NCBI GenBank assembly: GCA_015680905.1
Contig: CM027382.1
Location: 9,955,501 to 10,019,500, forward strand
From: Coptis chinensis
Taxonomy: Eukaryota; Streptophyta; Magnoliopsida; Ranunculales; Ranunculaceae
Direction of reading: 5' to 3'
DNA: 64,000 nucleotides
Numbering within the stretch: the stretch's first letter is position 1; every line of letters begins with the position of its first letter. Below, in pieces: positions 32,921 through 45,664 of this stretch. The position numbers and the translations under genes are program-made. Below the pieces are notes generated by a model, which was not told where the DNA came from, ran no database searches, and worked only from the letters and a program-made list of their open reading frames with translations.

Positions 32921-33020
32921 GGAAATTAGGGTCTCCCCCTTAATTACACACAACAAAAAAAGTAAAATTAGGTTGACCAAATTTTTTTTGTGTGTATTTA
33001 GGGGGGAGACCCTAATTTCC
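32921..33020. repeat. 100-bp hairpin (inverted repeat)
   Basis: The left arm GGAAATTAGGGTCTCCCCC followed by TTAATTACACACAACAAAAA pairs with the right arm TTTTTTTTGTGTGTATTTAG and GGGGGAGACCCTAATTTCC around a ~20-bp loop. A partial extra copy of the arm (CCAATTAGGATTTCCCCCCA) lies just left. It could be a small foldback element. No target duplication was found. Confidence 0.7.
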
Positions 33021-33814
33021 CCTAACATATGTATATATAAATTATTACGAATTCCATTGCGCAATGCTAGCAAGAAGTACAAAATTTGCATATCTTTTTG
33101 TTAGTTCAGTATGTACCCTTCTTTCCCAACTGATATATACTCACTTTCCCTGAGATCTAGATATACCTTTCATAACAAATGCAATAAAGAATTAATCTCC
33201 TGCACAAAAAGTCTAATTCCAAAGTTTTCTTTAACATGACATGCACATGTAACGTTCAATTTTAATTAACAACATATGTTCATCCAATCCTATCAGTTTC
33301 CTCAAATAACATGAATCCCCAAACACCAAAAAACAAACAATAAATTCACAAATAATCAAACAATCAAGCACTAATAAACCCAATACAACAACTATCTAGA
33401 ATGAAATAGAGCACATTAGAATAATAGAATAATGACAGAAAACTCAATCACCATTTTTCAAGGAACCTAGAAGTTCATATGCTTTACTCATTAGAATTTC
33501 AACATGTTGATCTAAAGTGCTAAACCAATACGGTAAGCTAGGCTCCATAAACAATAATCTTGCATGCCATATATTCTAAAGAGAAAAGGACTTAAAATGG
33601 GCATTACCTACTAATGCTCACATTCTTAAGGTGATGACCATTACTCACGTAGAGGGACCTGGGAACATCAACCCAATCAATAAACATGTCCTTTAGGTAA
33701 TGCCACCGATAACTCACTCATAGTTCCCTGTAAAATGTACATTTGATATTCTTATGATTAAAAGCACCAAATAGGAACCCCTTGAACAAAACTATCTAAT
33801 GCTTTAAAAGTGAA

Positions 33815-34209
33815 AAGTGGATATCCAAATATTGAATCCGATTAGTTCGTGTTTTGGATATTCTTAAAAATTTCAGATTCGATTAAATTTTTTTATGTGC
33901 ACCAAATTCGGAACCCCATTTTTATTGTATAAAATATTATATAAAATCATAAACTAATAATATAAAACTATAATAACAAAATAATAATAATAAATAACAA
34001 ATATATATATTTATATTAGTTTTATAGTGGTAAAATGAATTATTTAAAGCAAATAAAATTTTAATTAATTTTAATTTTTCGGATCGGATATTATCCGATA
34101 TCCGTTTCGATATCTCGGTTGGATAAATTTTTTACTATCCGTCGGATTCGGATTCGATTCGGAATTATAAATTTTGGGATTCATATCCGCATCTGGTTTG
34201 CACCCCTAG
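33815..34209. mobile_element. Remnant of a hAT-type MITE (right end kept)
   Basis: The right end GGTTTGCACCCCTA, with TCGGATTCGGATTCGATTCGG-type subterminal motifs, faces AT-rich core DNA. On the left, GGATATCCAAATATTGAATCCG gives a weak inverted partner, but no TAGGGGTG end is visible. No target duplication could be assigned. Confidence 0.35.
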
Positions 34210-35161
34210 TTGCAATATCTAATGTGTACATGGAAACGGTGGGTCTAGTAGTCTCTTAATAACCCAATATACGACATGGCCATGGGAACATTTAATCTTT
34301 AAATAACCCCATGTAAGACATTACCATAGAAACCATGTACTGGTTGCTAGTACAATGTATAGTTTGCGTAAAACACTCAAGTTGCTAATACAAAGTAAGG
34401 CAACCATATAATGCTTGAGGGAATTTTTTTTTTCAAAAGATATAGAACCGGAATGGTGCTATGGAAAGAAATTTTCACAAAGAGAATGTTTGAATCAAAA
34501 GATATAGAAACAAAATGGAGCTATGGACTTTGCATTACAAATCAATCGGAATATATTTTTATGACGTACAACTAAACAACTAAACAAAATCCATACACAA
34601 TAATCTGAGATATATGAGTTTATCCATTGAATTGCACTACGGAATTGCAACATATATTACAAACTATCTAAAATTTAGTTGTTTAGTAGGGGCAAAAAAG
34701 CAAGACAGAGTACCTCGAAGGACCCTTTGTAAATATCCGGAAAACCAAACCTTAGAAAAAACAGCTGACAAAAAAGAAAGAAAAAAACAATTATGAACTA
34801 TTGTGACAGCCCTTATGGCGAAAAAGATCAACAAGCGAAGTAAGAACAAAATGCTTGCAACCAAGCAAAAAAGTTGAGCAAGTAACGCACAAAACACTTG
34901 ACCCCAGACAGATCGAGATGCATGCATGAGAATAGATGAATTGGGATAAGAAGTTCCTCAACATGGAACCAAGTAAGTATGGTAAAAAACCAAACAACAG
35001 TAGTGCTCAACTTAAAATATAGCAATGTAAGAAACCAAAGTGGCAGCAGTCTTTCAATTCACATCAATGATACATTATTGAATCAAATAGAAAAGAAGAA
35101 CTGAAAACTTAGTGGTGTAGAAGTTACCAAGGTCTTCCATATAATGTGACTTTTTGGACTA

Positions 35162-35383
<222 letters not shown>

Positions 35384-36794
35384 CTGGATCGAAATATTCA
35401 CAATGTAATAATGGTTAATCAACAAATTATCATTGATAAGTTTTAAAGAATATTTACAGATCTTTTTCAAGAATATTAATAAAAGTATACTAATCATGAC
35501 CATCCAAAATAATAATTGAAGTCTCACTGGAGCTACCTCCTATGCAAAAGAACCACCATTTTGAGCAGCAATGCCACGCTCAAAGCTTTGAATAGCATAA
35601 TCATAAAACTTTGAAATGGAATCGATATATCTAGATCTAGAAAGTTCAAAAATTCCTTTCAAATATATTTCCAACATTCGTTAGAAAAGCATCCTTTCCG
35701 TGCTTTAGTAGATTTCCAAATAACTAGAACACGAAGTAACTGGCAGCAATAACAAATTGAAACAAAGACAACCAATGACATTTAAAAGTTAATGACACGA
35801 AGCTAGTTGAAAATTTAATTTTCCTTTAACCAATATAGTATTGCCAACTTAAAATTGCGATTCATAATGAGTCAAAGTTTATGAAGATAGATACATGAAT
35901 ACAATTCAATTGGTGCTTTTGGAATAAAAACAATAAGAGTAAAAATGTAGAAGATTGACTAAGTTACTAAATAAACAACAAAGTACATTTTTTTTTTTTT
36001 TTTGTATAAGATATACTATAAAAAGTTGAATTCCAGTATCTGAGTAGGATATTTGCAAGAGCAAGAAAATTTGAATGTATCCAAAAAGATGAAACCAAGT
36101 GTACTGAGACCAAATGTTTAGGTTGCAAAATATGTTTTAAAACATAACACAAACTAAGTTTGGGTTTGAGTAAGTGAGTCATCGTTCAAGACAGGTACAT
36201 GGCTCGATAGTACTGGTGTTGATGGTCACTCTTCTCCACCAAAATATCTTGCACAACCCCTCCCACCTTCGAAAATGGCATTGATATAATGAAATTGCTG
36301 CTTAACCATGCAGAAGCAAGGGGTTCTGAGGTAGCCGACATGCTCTCTTCTGATACATATAGTTCTATAACAAATACATTTTTTTTGGAATTTGAAAATA
36401 CACAGAGGACTATCATTATTGTACAATGAAAAGAAAATGCATAACTGAATTTGTATATATCCAATTTTGCCTTAGGCAAAAGTTCAATACGTCTATGCTC
36501 TAGGGCCCCATTATTATTTCCATTGTATTGGCTCCATAAGTCAAAAAAAAAAAAAAAAAAAAAAAAAAAACTAAGAACAGTTATCTGCACGGCAAATAAC
36601 ACAAACATGCAAGAGTTGAATGATTAACTGAACATTTTTTGTAAGACTTGAAAATGGCTTTTCCTCTCCATATCCCAATAGTTCTTCTCATCTAGATATT
36701 CACATAGATAAACTATGTACAATCAACACAAGCAAAAAAATAAGACAACCAAAATATGGGGAATTTAGAAAAGTTAAACGATAATTACTTTTAT
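35384..36794. other. Between two gene fragments; no further exon assigned
   Basis: AT-rich DNA with T/A homopolymers (a run of about 30 A near 36542-36570). A coding-like stretch on the minus strand near 36200-36500 (ELYVSEESMSATSEPLAS) and one near 35540-35630 (AIQSFERGIAAQNGGSFA) look like worn exons, but I cannot name them. Confidence 0.3.
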
Positions 36795-37111
36795 CTCCCC
36801 AAGTGAGGTGGACCGGATTTAAGCTTTTCTTGCTTAGTTGTAGCACACCTGACATGTCTTTTTTGCTTCTCCTCGTCATCCTTGGATATTTCTTCTAATA
36901 TATCTGGTAAGCTATAAGAATAACATCAAGAGAAACATAAGTACAATTTTCAAACAAAGTGTTACCTTTTGAGATTCGAACAATGGTATACCTGTCGATC
37001 TCTTTAGATAGTTTTTCTATCTTTTTTGCTTCTGTTTCTGTCTTTAGCTTTTCTTTGCGTCTAATTCTCCTGTTTAGCTCTACTCGAGTAACTCTCTTTC
37101 TTTTAGAAGGC
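36795..37111 (-). pseudogene. NOP53: Two-exon fragment of NOP53 (ribosome biogenesis factor)
   Basis: Exon A, 36992-37111, opens after TCATTCTACAG and reads PSKRKRVTRVELNRRIRRKE then KLKTETEAKKIEKLSKEID, ending at a GTATACC donor. Exon B, 36795-36911, opens after TTCTTATAG, restores the frame across the junction (AG|C = Ser) and reads LPDILEEISKDDEEKQKRHV then CATTKQEKLKSGPPHLG. Together they match the conserved centre of plant NOP53 (SMO4), which acts in pre-60S and rRNA processing in the nucleolus. Exon B lacks a usable donor where one is expected (GGGGAG|ATAAAAG), and neither the N-terminal exons nor the C-terminal exons are found, so this is a fragment rather than a working gene. Confidence 0.72.
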
Positions 37112-38079
37112 CTGTAGAATGACACACATTTTCTTGGTCAACAAGTGGTATATAACCTTATATAGGGAACCACATTAATACCAGAACTCTCAAAATTTGA
37201 CACAATGTATGATTAGCCAAATAAACTCATACATCACCATATTTTAGCATTAGAAAAGGAATGATATGTCTAGTGTTTAAAGCACGACACAATTAGCTAA
37301 TAAATGTCCTTTACTTTTTCTTTAAGTAAAACTAAAATGTAGCTGTCTCTTCAAGAGGTTAAACGCTTGAGCCGACTGTTCATTTCAAAGCAAGGTCAAG
37401 TCCGGCATTGCCCGCGAGGGGCGTTAGTGTACCCCAACTACACTGTTATTTTGTTACTATGCGACTGATTTTAGGACATATTCGAATCATTGATTCCAAT
37501 ATCCATACTATCCTTAGGCCATATTAGTAATGAACTGAAATTCTAATACAAATTTAAATTGCTTGATAATATTGATTTCATAATTGTAAGGAGATAATAC
37601 CAATTACCAATCCCAAACAACATGTGTCATCATCCACAAATCTCCCCTAACACACTTATGCAACCTACACACCAACGACTTGTACTCAGGCAACCTACTC
37701 TCCTCCACACTAAGGACCTATAGTCAAGGGACCTAGAAGACGTATGTCCAAGATGTCCAAAAAGACACCAGCAATAAATGAAACGATGAAAAGAAATAAA
37801 AGTAAATGTTCTAATCAATTAAATCAAAAATCATAACAGTTGAGCATTCCAATATAGAGCCAACCTGGTATTCAATATCCTACAGTTACACTCTTCAATT
37901 TATGTTACTCGATACTTAGCAACACGGAGAAGTACCGACACGAAACTATGTGCTGAATTCCTATCATCAAATAAGTTATTCGCGTTGCTTTTGTTATTTG
38001 GTAATTTTCTTTTGTAAAGGTTATATGCCTAGTTTATCACTTGCTCTTACAGTGGGTCAGATGTAGTCCTTGGTGTATT
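37112..38079. other. No feature recognised
   Basis: Moderately AT-rich intergenic DNA between the NOP53 fragment and the Copia element. The expected upstream exons of NOP53 are not visible. Confidence 0.4.
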
Positions 38080-38084
38080 TGAAC

Positions 38085-38263
38085 AGTTAGAGAATTGAGA
38101 GCATCAATTAGAGAGAGGAGAGAAAGAGAGTCATGGTGAGAGAGCAGAAAAGAGAGTCGGCTTTGCTTGAAGCTGGCCTCCTCATATATTATTTATATAA
38201 ACCTTAAAATAGGTGCAAAGACTAAACTGTTCTTTAAGACATATAATACTAATACCGCTAACA
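38085..38263 (-). repeat. Left (3') LTR of the short-LTR Copia element
   Basis: 179 bp from AGTTAGAGAATTGAG to ACCGCTAACA on the plus strand. The outer end (minus strand TGTTAGCGG) is canonical TG. The other end (CTCTAACT on the minus strand) is not the usual CA. Confidence 0.88.
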
Positions 38264-38269
38264 CTCCCC

Positions 38270-39780
38270 CTTCAAGTTGGAGCATACAAGTCAAACATGC
38301 CCAGCTTGGAACACATAGTTGAAAAACTAGGTCGAGCCAAAGGTTTGGTAAGAACATCACCCAGCTGATCACTAGACTTCACATAAGGAGTAACAATTTG
38401 CTTGGACATCATTAAATCACGAACGAAGTGACAATCAACCTCAATATGTTTGGTACGCTCATGGAACACTGGGTTACTAGCTATATAGATCGCAGCTTGA
38501 TTGTCACAGAACATAGACATAGGAGAAGGAGCATGAACATCCATTTCTAACAGTAGAGACCGAACCCAAATCATCTCAGAAGCTGTGTGAGCCATAGCAC
38601 GATACTCCGCCTCAGCGCTTGACCGAGCTACAACACTTTGTTTCTTACTGCGCCAAGTGACTAAATTTCCTCCAACAAATGTACAATACCCAGAAGTAGA
38701 CCGGCGATCTATAGGATCACCTGCCCAATCAACATCTGAAAACCCACAAATATCTAGTGTCTGTGAAGGGCGATAAAGAAGTCCATTACCAGGAGAACCC
38801 TTCAGATATCTTAAAATACGAATAACAACATTCCAATGAGAAATATGTGGAGCGTGTATGAACTTACTAACTACTCCAACTGCATAAGTAATATCTGGAC
38901 GAGTCACAGTAAGATAGATAAGACGACCAACAAGGCGACGATACCGACCACAATCAGAAAACACCTCCCCTATTCGGCATGAAGCTTCACAGTAGGATCC
39001 ATGGGGGTATTAACAAGCTTCGATCCAAGAAGCCCTGTCTCACTAAGAAGATCCAACGCATACTTACGTTGCGACAAACTAATACCTTCATTGGAATGAG
39101 CAACCTCAATCCCAAGAAAGTACCGAAGGAGACCTAAATCCTTCGTGTGAAAATGCTGCCCCAAATACCGTTTCAAATAAGAAATACCTGCTGCATCACT
39201 ACCAGAAATAATGATATCATCAACATATACAATAAGAACAATAGTGCCAGACGCGGAATGTCGAACAAACACAGAATGATCAGAGACAGATCAATGAAAA
39301 CCAAACTGGATAACCACAGAACTAAACCTATCAAACCAAGCACGAGGTGACTGCTTCAATCCATAAATAGCCTTTTTCAACTTGCACACCATATTCTCTT
39401 GTCCAGGGACAACAAACCCGGGTGGCTGATCCATATACACCTCTTCTTGTAACACACCATGCAAGAAGGCATTTTTAATGTCAAGCTGATAAAGAGGCCA
39501 ACCCTTGCACACAGCAACAGAAAGTAAAATCCTAACAGAGTTAAGCCGAGCAACAGGAGAAAATGTCTCCATATAATCAACCTCATATGTCTAAGTGTAC
39601 CCTTTAGCAACCAAACGTGCCTTCAGTCGCTCAACAGAACCATCCGGGAGGTACTTCACTGTGAAAACCCACCTACATCCAACTGTGTTCTTCCCTGGTG
39701 GAAGAGGCATAAAGTCCCAAGTCTTATTCTCATGAAGGGATGAGATTTCCTCTTTCATGGCTAATGTCCAGCCAGAAGAA
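38270..39780 (-). other. RT and RNase H region of the short-LTR Copia element (fossil)
   Basis: Minus strand: [59 protein letters not shown], the YVDDIIISG catalytic block near 39230, and an RNase H with GFSDVDWAGD, CDNQAAIYIASNPVFHERTK and the C-terminal DVLTKPL. These are standard Copia landmarks in standard order. Confidence 0.88.
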
Positions 39781-39899
39781 GCTAGTGCTTGGGTAAGGGA
39801 CGAGGGAACCAAAACAGAAGAAATAGACAAAGCAAAAGTACAAAAACCAGGAGCAACACGATGTAATGAAACAAACTGAGAGATAGGATAAGGAGACTT

Positions 39900-41160
39900 A
39901 GACCTGGTCCATTTAGCAATGGGTTCAACCTGAGACCTAGTCCTTGGAGCAACAGGTTCAACATGAGTCGTAGTCCATGTAGCAGGTACAACACAAACCG
40001 AAGGAGCCTCTAAAGAAGATGACGACTGTTTCAGTGCTGGTTCAATAGTAGTAACAGGGGCAGATTCAACATTAGTAACTTTCTTTCGAGGAAAAATACG
40101 ATGATATTGAGCATAAATAGGCATGGACCCCCTAACGGTTGTAATAGGAACACGACTAGGCCCTTCCGCACAGGGCATAACAGGTGCGGGAGGCACCTCC
40201 TCAGAAGGTACAACTGGAATGGGAACAACTAGTTGGGGTAGCAGATTAAGTAACTCCCCCTCATGACAAGACACTAAATTTGGATCAAACAACTGCCCCT
40301 CTGTAGAGAAATAGGAAGTAAACTCAAAGAAAGTAACATCAGCACTGACATAATAGCGACGAGTAACAGGACTATAACAGCGATACCCTCTTTGAGTACG
40401 TGAGTAACCCACAAAAACATACTTTATAGACCGAGGATCTAATTTGTCATGACCATGACCTAAAACATGAACAAACGCAACACAACCAAAAACTCGAGGT
40501 GGCAAACCATAAGATGACTGAGTAGGATACATCAATGCAAAATGAGATTGACCATCAAGAACAAACGATGGCATACGATTAACGAGATAATTAGCAGTGA
40601 GAACAGAATCACTCCAATATGGCTTAGAAACCCCTATGGCAAACATCATAGTGCAAGTAACATCAAGTAAATGACGAAGTTTGCGTTCAGCAACTCCATT
40701 CTGTTGAGAGGTGTGGGGACAAGTGGTTTGATGAATAACACCTCGATCTTCACAAAAATGTCGCACACAAGACTGAGTATACTCTAAGGCATTGTCAGAA
40801 CGAATAATTTTAATTTTTTTTATCAAACTGAGTCGCAACTTCATTGTAAAAATTGAACAAAGCACGAGGTAGCTCAATATGATCCTTTAACAAATATAGC
40901 CATGTCATTCTAGAAAAATCATCAACAAACACTACAAAATAAAAGAAACCAGACAAGCTTTTCTTTCGTGAAGGATCCAAATGTGCGTATGGACTACATC
41001 AAAAGGGCCCAAAGACCTCTTATCAATCCTACTGGGAAACGTACTACGATGGTGTTTTCCCAACTAACATGCTTCACAATCTAAAACAAATACTGGACTT
41101 AACTTAGGAAGTAACTGACGCAACTTAACCAACGAGGGATGACCAAGACGACGATGCCAC
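39900..41160 (-). other. Integrase region of the short-LTR Copia element (fossil)
   Basis: The core block IIRSDNALEY and HQTTCPHTSQQNGVAERK (near 40690-40810) is the integrase region around the catalytic Asp and Glu. Downstream are the GKP-like region (LDPRSIKYVFVGYSRTQRGY) and a proline-rich linker to RT. Confidence 0.82.
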
Positions 41161-42635
41161 TAAAGTGGAGACACAGACGCACTCAAAGCCGAAACAGAAC
41201 TTGATTTTGCAACATCCAATACATATAACCTATCATGCTCATACCTTGAATCAATCGTCATCTTTGTCTTGAGGTCCTGAAACACACAACCAGTAGAAGT
41301 AAAAGTTACAAAACAGTGTAGAGATTTAGTAAGTTCACTAACAGAGACTAGATTAAATGAAAGATGAGGAACATAAAGACTCGACTGCAAATTTAAGAAC
41401 TTTGTAGGACGAAGAACACCGATACCAAGAACAGGACGGGAGGACCCATCAGCTAAAGTTATGCTAGTCTTAGTTGGCACAAAATTAGAAAGAAAAGAGG
41501 GATTACCGGCCATATGAGCACTAGCTCCTGAATCAATGATCCAAGAGGAAGAAGGTACCGCCAAACTAGCAGACTTACCAGAACTTGCCATAGTAGCCGT
41601 GTGGGTTGCAGAAGGAACATAAATACAATTAAGACGATTCAAAATTTGACCTAAAACTTCAGCAGTAGAAGGATTAGAAGCACTAGAAGGTCCAGCAGCG
41701 GAAGACCCAAAAGTCTGATCATAAACATTATGGGCATAGGCAGGCTTCCCATGTTTGTCCTAACAAAATGGCTCAGTGTGACCATCTTTACCACAATGTG
41801 TGCACTTCCTCTTGTCAGTACCATCATACCTATCCCCACGACCACGACGTCCTCCAAAACCACCACGGTTACCTCTGCCAAAACCAGAATTACCACGAGC
41901 TCCACGGCCATTAAAGCTTATACCACCTCCAACACCTCCTCGTCCACCACGATTACTTGGAGTAGAGAGTAAGCCAGATGACTCCTTAGCAATGCTCCAA
42001 ATGCTTTCTCTTAAGACGCGAAAAAGCTTGTGCTACAGAGGGTACCGTTTCACTTGCTAAAATTTGATCCTTGTAAACACTATACTTAGAATTCAGCCCA
42101 TGCAACAACAAAGCAACCTGAAAGTGTTCACATTGTTCTCGTTGCTTCTCCAAATTAACTGTAAATGGTTGATAAAGCAAAAGCTCTTCCCATAGTCCTT
42201 TCATAGTGCTATAGTACTCATCAATAGGTTGATCACCCTGTTTTGTCTTGAATAAAGACTCAAACAGATCATAAATTCGAGATAGATTATTTTCTTGGGA
42301 ATACATCTCCTTCAATGATGACCATACCCGTTTTGTCGTGGGTAAGAATTGCACATTAGTAAGAACTTTTGGCTCCATACTATTCCACAACCAAGTCAAA
42401 ACCATAGAGTTAGAAGCCATCCAGTCTCCATAAGTAGAATCATTGGAATTCGGAGGATCATCAGTAAGAATTTTAGATTTTTTTTTTCGCACGAATAAAG
42501 TGTTCAATAGCATAACTCCATGAAAGATAATTGTTCCCATTTAAACGAAAATTAGTAATGGGCCTACCGAGATCATTGTTGACATAATATAAAGACTGTT
42601 TAGAGTCAGGTTTAGGATTCACTGTGTCATCCATT
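41160..42635 (-). other. Gag and protease region of the short-LTR Copia element (fossil)
   Basis: Gag opens near 42635 (MDDTVNPKPDSKQ; NGNNYLSWSYA) and carries the UBN2-type core (VWSSLKEMYSQENNLSRIYD, FEHQVALLLHGLNSKY-like). The protease active site reads WIIDSGASAHMAGNPSFLSN near 41530. The stretch between encodes a Gly/Arg-rich region with a zinc-knuckle-like cysteine cluster. Confidence 0.82.
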
Positions 42636-42963
42636 GTTCACACCATAAAATACCAGAAACAACCACACAGAAAACAACCAATTTACCAACACAACTACAC
42701 AACCAATTCACACCAATCACAACTACACAAAACAACCAAATCAGTAAAAAAACCACTCCGATTACAAACTGGGTACAACCCTAGATACTAACGATTTCAA
42801 CTCATCTAGGGTGCACAAACACACAAGGAAACAACAAACCACATAGGAAGTGGAGAGTCTCTCTAAACTTCCACCAAACCAGTAGAGTTATTGCAACCCA
42901 CAAAAAAAGGAAGAAGAAAGAGAAGAAGAAGGAAGAGGAAGAAAAAAAGTTGTTCCAATACCA

Positions 42964-43144
42964 AGTTAGAGAATTGAGAGCATCAATTAGAGAGAGGAGA
43001 GAAAGAGAGTCATGGTGAGAGAGTAGAAAAGAGAGAGTCGGCTTCGATTAAAGCTGGCCTCCTCATATATTATTTATATAAACCTTAAAATAGGTGCAAA
43101 GACTAAACTACCCTTTAAGACATATAATACTAATACCGCTAACA
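42964..43144 (-). repeat. Right (5') LTR of the short-LTR Copia element
   Basis: 181 bp, colinear with the left LTR, with the primer binding site directly inside it. It ends at the target duplication TGAAC. Confidence 0.88.
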
Positions 43145-43149
43145 TGAAC

Positions 43150-45656
43150 CATTAAAACTTAACCTTCCTACCGCTTGCTAATCTATGCAACTTGAATCGT
43201 TGAAGACCTGAACTAAAGGAAGAACTAATTCAATTTTGTTGCTTAGGCTCCAACTTTAAAAAACCTTTAACTACCATTACTGCTACATATAATCTAATGC
43301 TATTCCTTTCAAAAGATCCTTTATTTGCTTAAAGAATGCTAGCAACAACATATTCTAATGGGATCGGTGCCCATTACCTAAAAGATAATAAACAATTCTT
43401 CCCTGACAACCATTAACAATATAGGGTGCACTATTATAGTCTAATTTTCTCTTTGATTTTACTTTTATGCAAGTCCTTTTTGTGTTGGTTCATCACTTCT
43501 TTCTTTTGGTTCATCACTTTTATTTAAACTAGCCAAGATGCATTTAAGCTAATTACCTAAGTTTCTTCATATCTTCTAAGATGTGATGCATACATATATG
43601 ATGAACCAATAGAAAAAGGACTATAAGAAAATCAAATTGTACCAGTGAGTTCTTACTGAACTTCCTCGCGTACATGTTGTTTAACGACGATCAAACCATA
43701 GAGTCCATACTGGAAGTCATCTGACCTAATAAACAGTGAAAAGCAAGCAAATCAACCTGAAGGGACTAAATAATTCTAATCCCTAATCAACATAGCAAAA
43801 CAACTATAGGAACCACAATAACCACACCAGTCACTGTAAATGCAGTAGCAGAACTTGCCTTCATTGCCACCAAACTGAAGAAACCGATAAGCAACACAAC
43901 ATATTGAGGTACAATACAAAATCCTATGCATTCACTTGGTGTTCAGGTCTTTGGCACCATCCTCGGATTGTAGTCATAATAACTAAATGTAGAAAATCAA
44001 CCAAAAAATTCATATAGACTTTGCTCAGGGAGTACAAATTAAATAATGCAATAGCTAAAAAAAATTCCAATATGAACTCACAGACCACCCAGTCGAAGGA
44101 TGATATGTTCATAAGCGCATTGAAAACAAAAAATGAATGCCATTTACGATTATTGGATTACTTTCGTTTCATTTCAATTCTTTTCCTTTTGCGTTACATA
44201 GTATAAACAAAAATTGCCAGATGTCACATTATATGCATTTTTCTACAATCTCAAATACATATTTAATCTTGCTTCCTTTTATTCCCACAAATGCTCTTAG
44301 ATAAGACGTAAGAGTATATTGATGGAAGATTATCAGAATTTGGAAGCATTACGTACCAAGCTGGGTAAAGTTAAAGGAGTTTCACCAGCACTATGTTCCG
44401 CTTGGTCTGAAGCAAGGGGTTCTGGGTAATTCATGTGTACTACTCTTTAAGATTCTCGTATATACATTACCTTAAACTTCTTACTCTATTCCAAAAACGG
44501 GAAACCACGGTATATAGGCCTTCTCTGATTAGTATATTGCGAGAAGATAGCTGGACACAAAACGTAGGATAACGGTCATGAGACAAAATCTTCAAATAAA
44601 ACCTATACATCATACAAACAACAAAGAGGAAACTATATATTCAAAATTTTCAACTAACTTAGTATCTGATAAGATGATTAAATTTCACCTCCAGATTCTG
44701 TATCGTAGTGAGACCTTAAACGAAGACAACAACACGACCCCTTCAAACACCATTTTGTATCATAACCAAAGCTTTGCAGTACAAATTCTTCTTGTTTTTT
44801 ACACCAAAATTCCATATTAGTTTAATGTTTTGAACAGTCAGTAAATAGAAAGACAGATGCACCCATTTTTCTTTATTCCAGTACATATAATGCTTACCAA
44901 AATTAAAAGAAGATCTCAATCATCTGATATTGATACTGACGTGATTGATAGCAATTTCAGGTATTAAGTTTGTGTCCTGTGAGGGCAAGAAAACTAATGG
45001 TGCCATTCAAAAACCAGGAGAAAAAATGATTGTTTTTATATTTTCACATATCTAAGAATTGGTGGGTTTGGGAGATGGAGAGAGAAGAGGTGAGAGACGA
45101 TGGACCGTTTTTTTTTAAATGGAGAGAAACCCTTGGTCAATTGGTATTAATGGAAATTAAGTGGTAATTAAGTTGCTAATTAAATAGCTAATTAATTATA
45201 TTTATTGTGCAGTACAATTTAAAATAAGAGGCGTGGATTTGAAATTTTAATTAAGCAACACATGGAATGACCAATTACTCCCATTCAAAGGTGTTAAACA
45301 ATATTTCAATTTAAATTTAAGGACAAAATTGGTACATTAAATTCGCAAAGGGCGAGAAAGACGAAGCAACCCTTCTAAATATTATGTAAGTGTTTTTTAT
45401 TTAAGTATTCATCCAGAAGTATTATGCATAAGAAAAATACCCGGATAAATTTAAGAATCTATGATAGTTATAGAAGATACTACTAATAGAGATATAAATA
45501 GTGATATGATTACATAAACAATTGTTGATCGGGATTCGATCAAGGAGTGTTTATATGTCATGAAAAATAACTTTTCACACAAGGCTGGTAGGTTTTGGAA
45601 ACATGGTTACCCTTCCAAACTTGGGAGGATAAAACAAACGAGCTTGTGTCAATTCA
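43150..45656. other. Gene-poor stretch
   Basis: AT-rich DNA without a recognised gene. On the minus strand near 44.40 kb a short coding-like piece (PEPLASDQAEHSAGETPL) shares the 16-mer GAAGCAAGGGGTTCTG (plus strand) with a piece near 36.31 kb. A CT-rich stretch on the minus strand near 45.06-45.11 kb could be a 5' leader. Confidence 0.35.
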
Positions 45657-45664
45657 CCTCTAGT

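Larger units (their letters stand above)
38085..43144 (-). mobile_element. Ty1/Copia LTR retrotransposon with short LTRs (Ale-like, fossil)
   Basis: A 5060-bp element flanked by the perfect 5-bp target duplication TGAAC (38080-38084 and 43145-43149). The LTRs are only ~180 bp. Minus-strand order: LTR, primer binding site TTGGTATTGGAAC, gag, zinc knuckle, protease, integrase, reverse transcriptase, RNase H, polypurine tract GAAGGGGGAG and LTR. Domain order (integrase before RT) makes it Copia. Small size and short LTRs suggest the Ale group. It is broken, with roughly six or seven breaks in the coding region. LTRs are about 95-96% identical by eye, which is similar in age to the Tat element. 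Confidence 0.9.

Noticed and set aside
39147-42060. Plus-strand frames in the Copia element.
   Set aside because: They are complements of pol and gag coding sequence.
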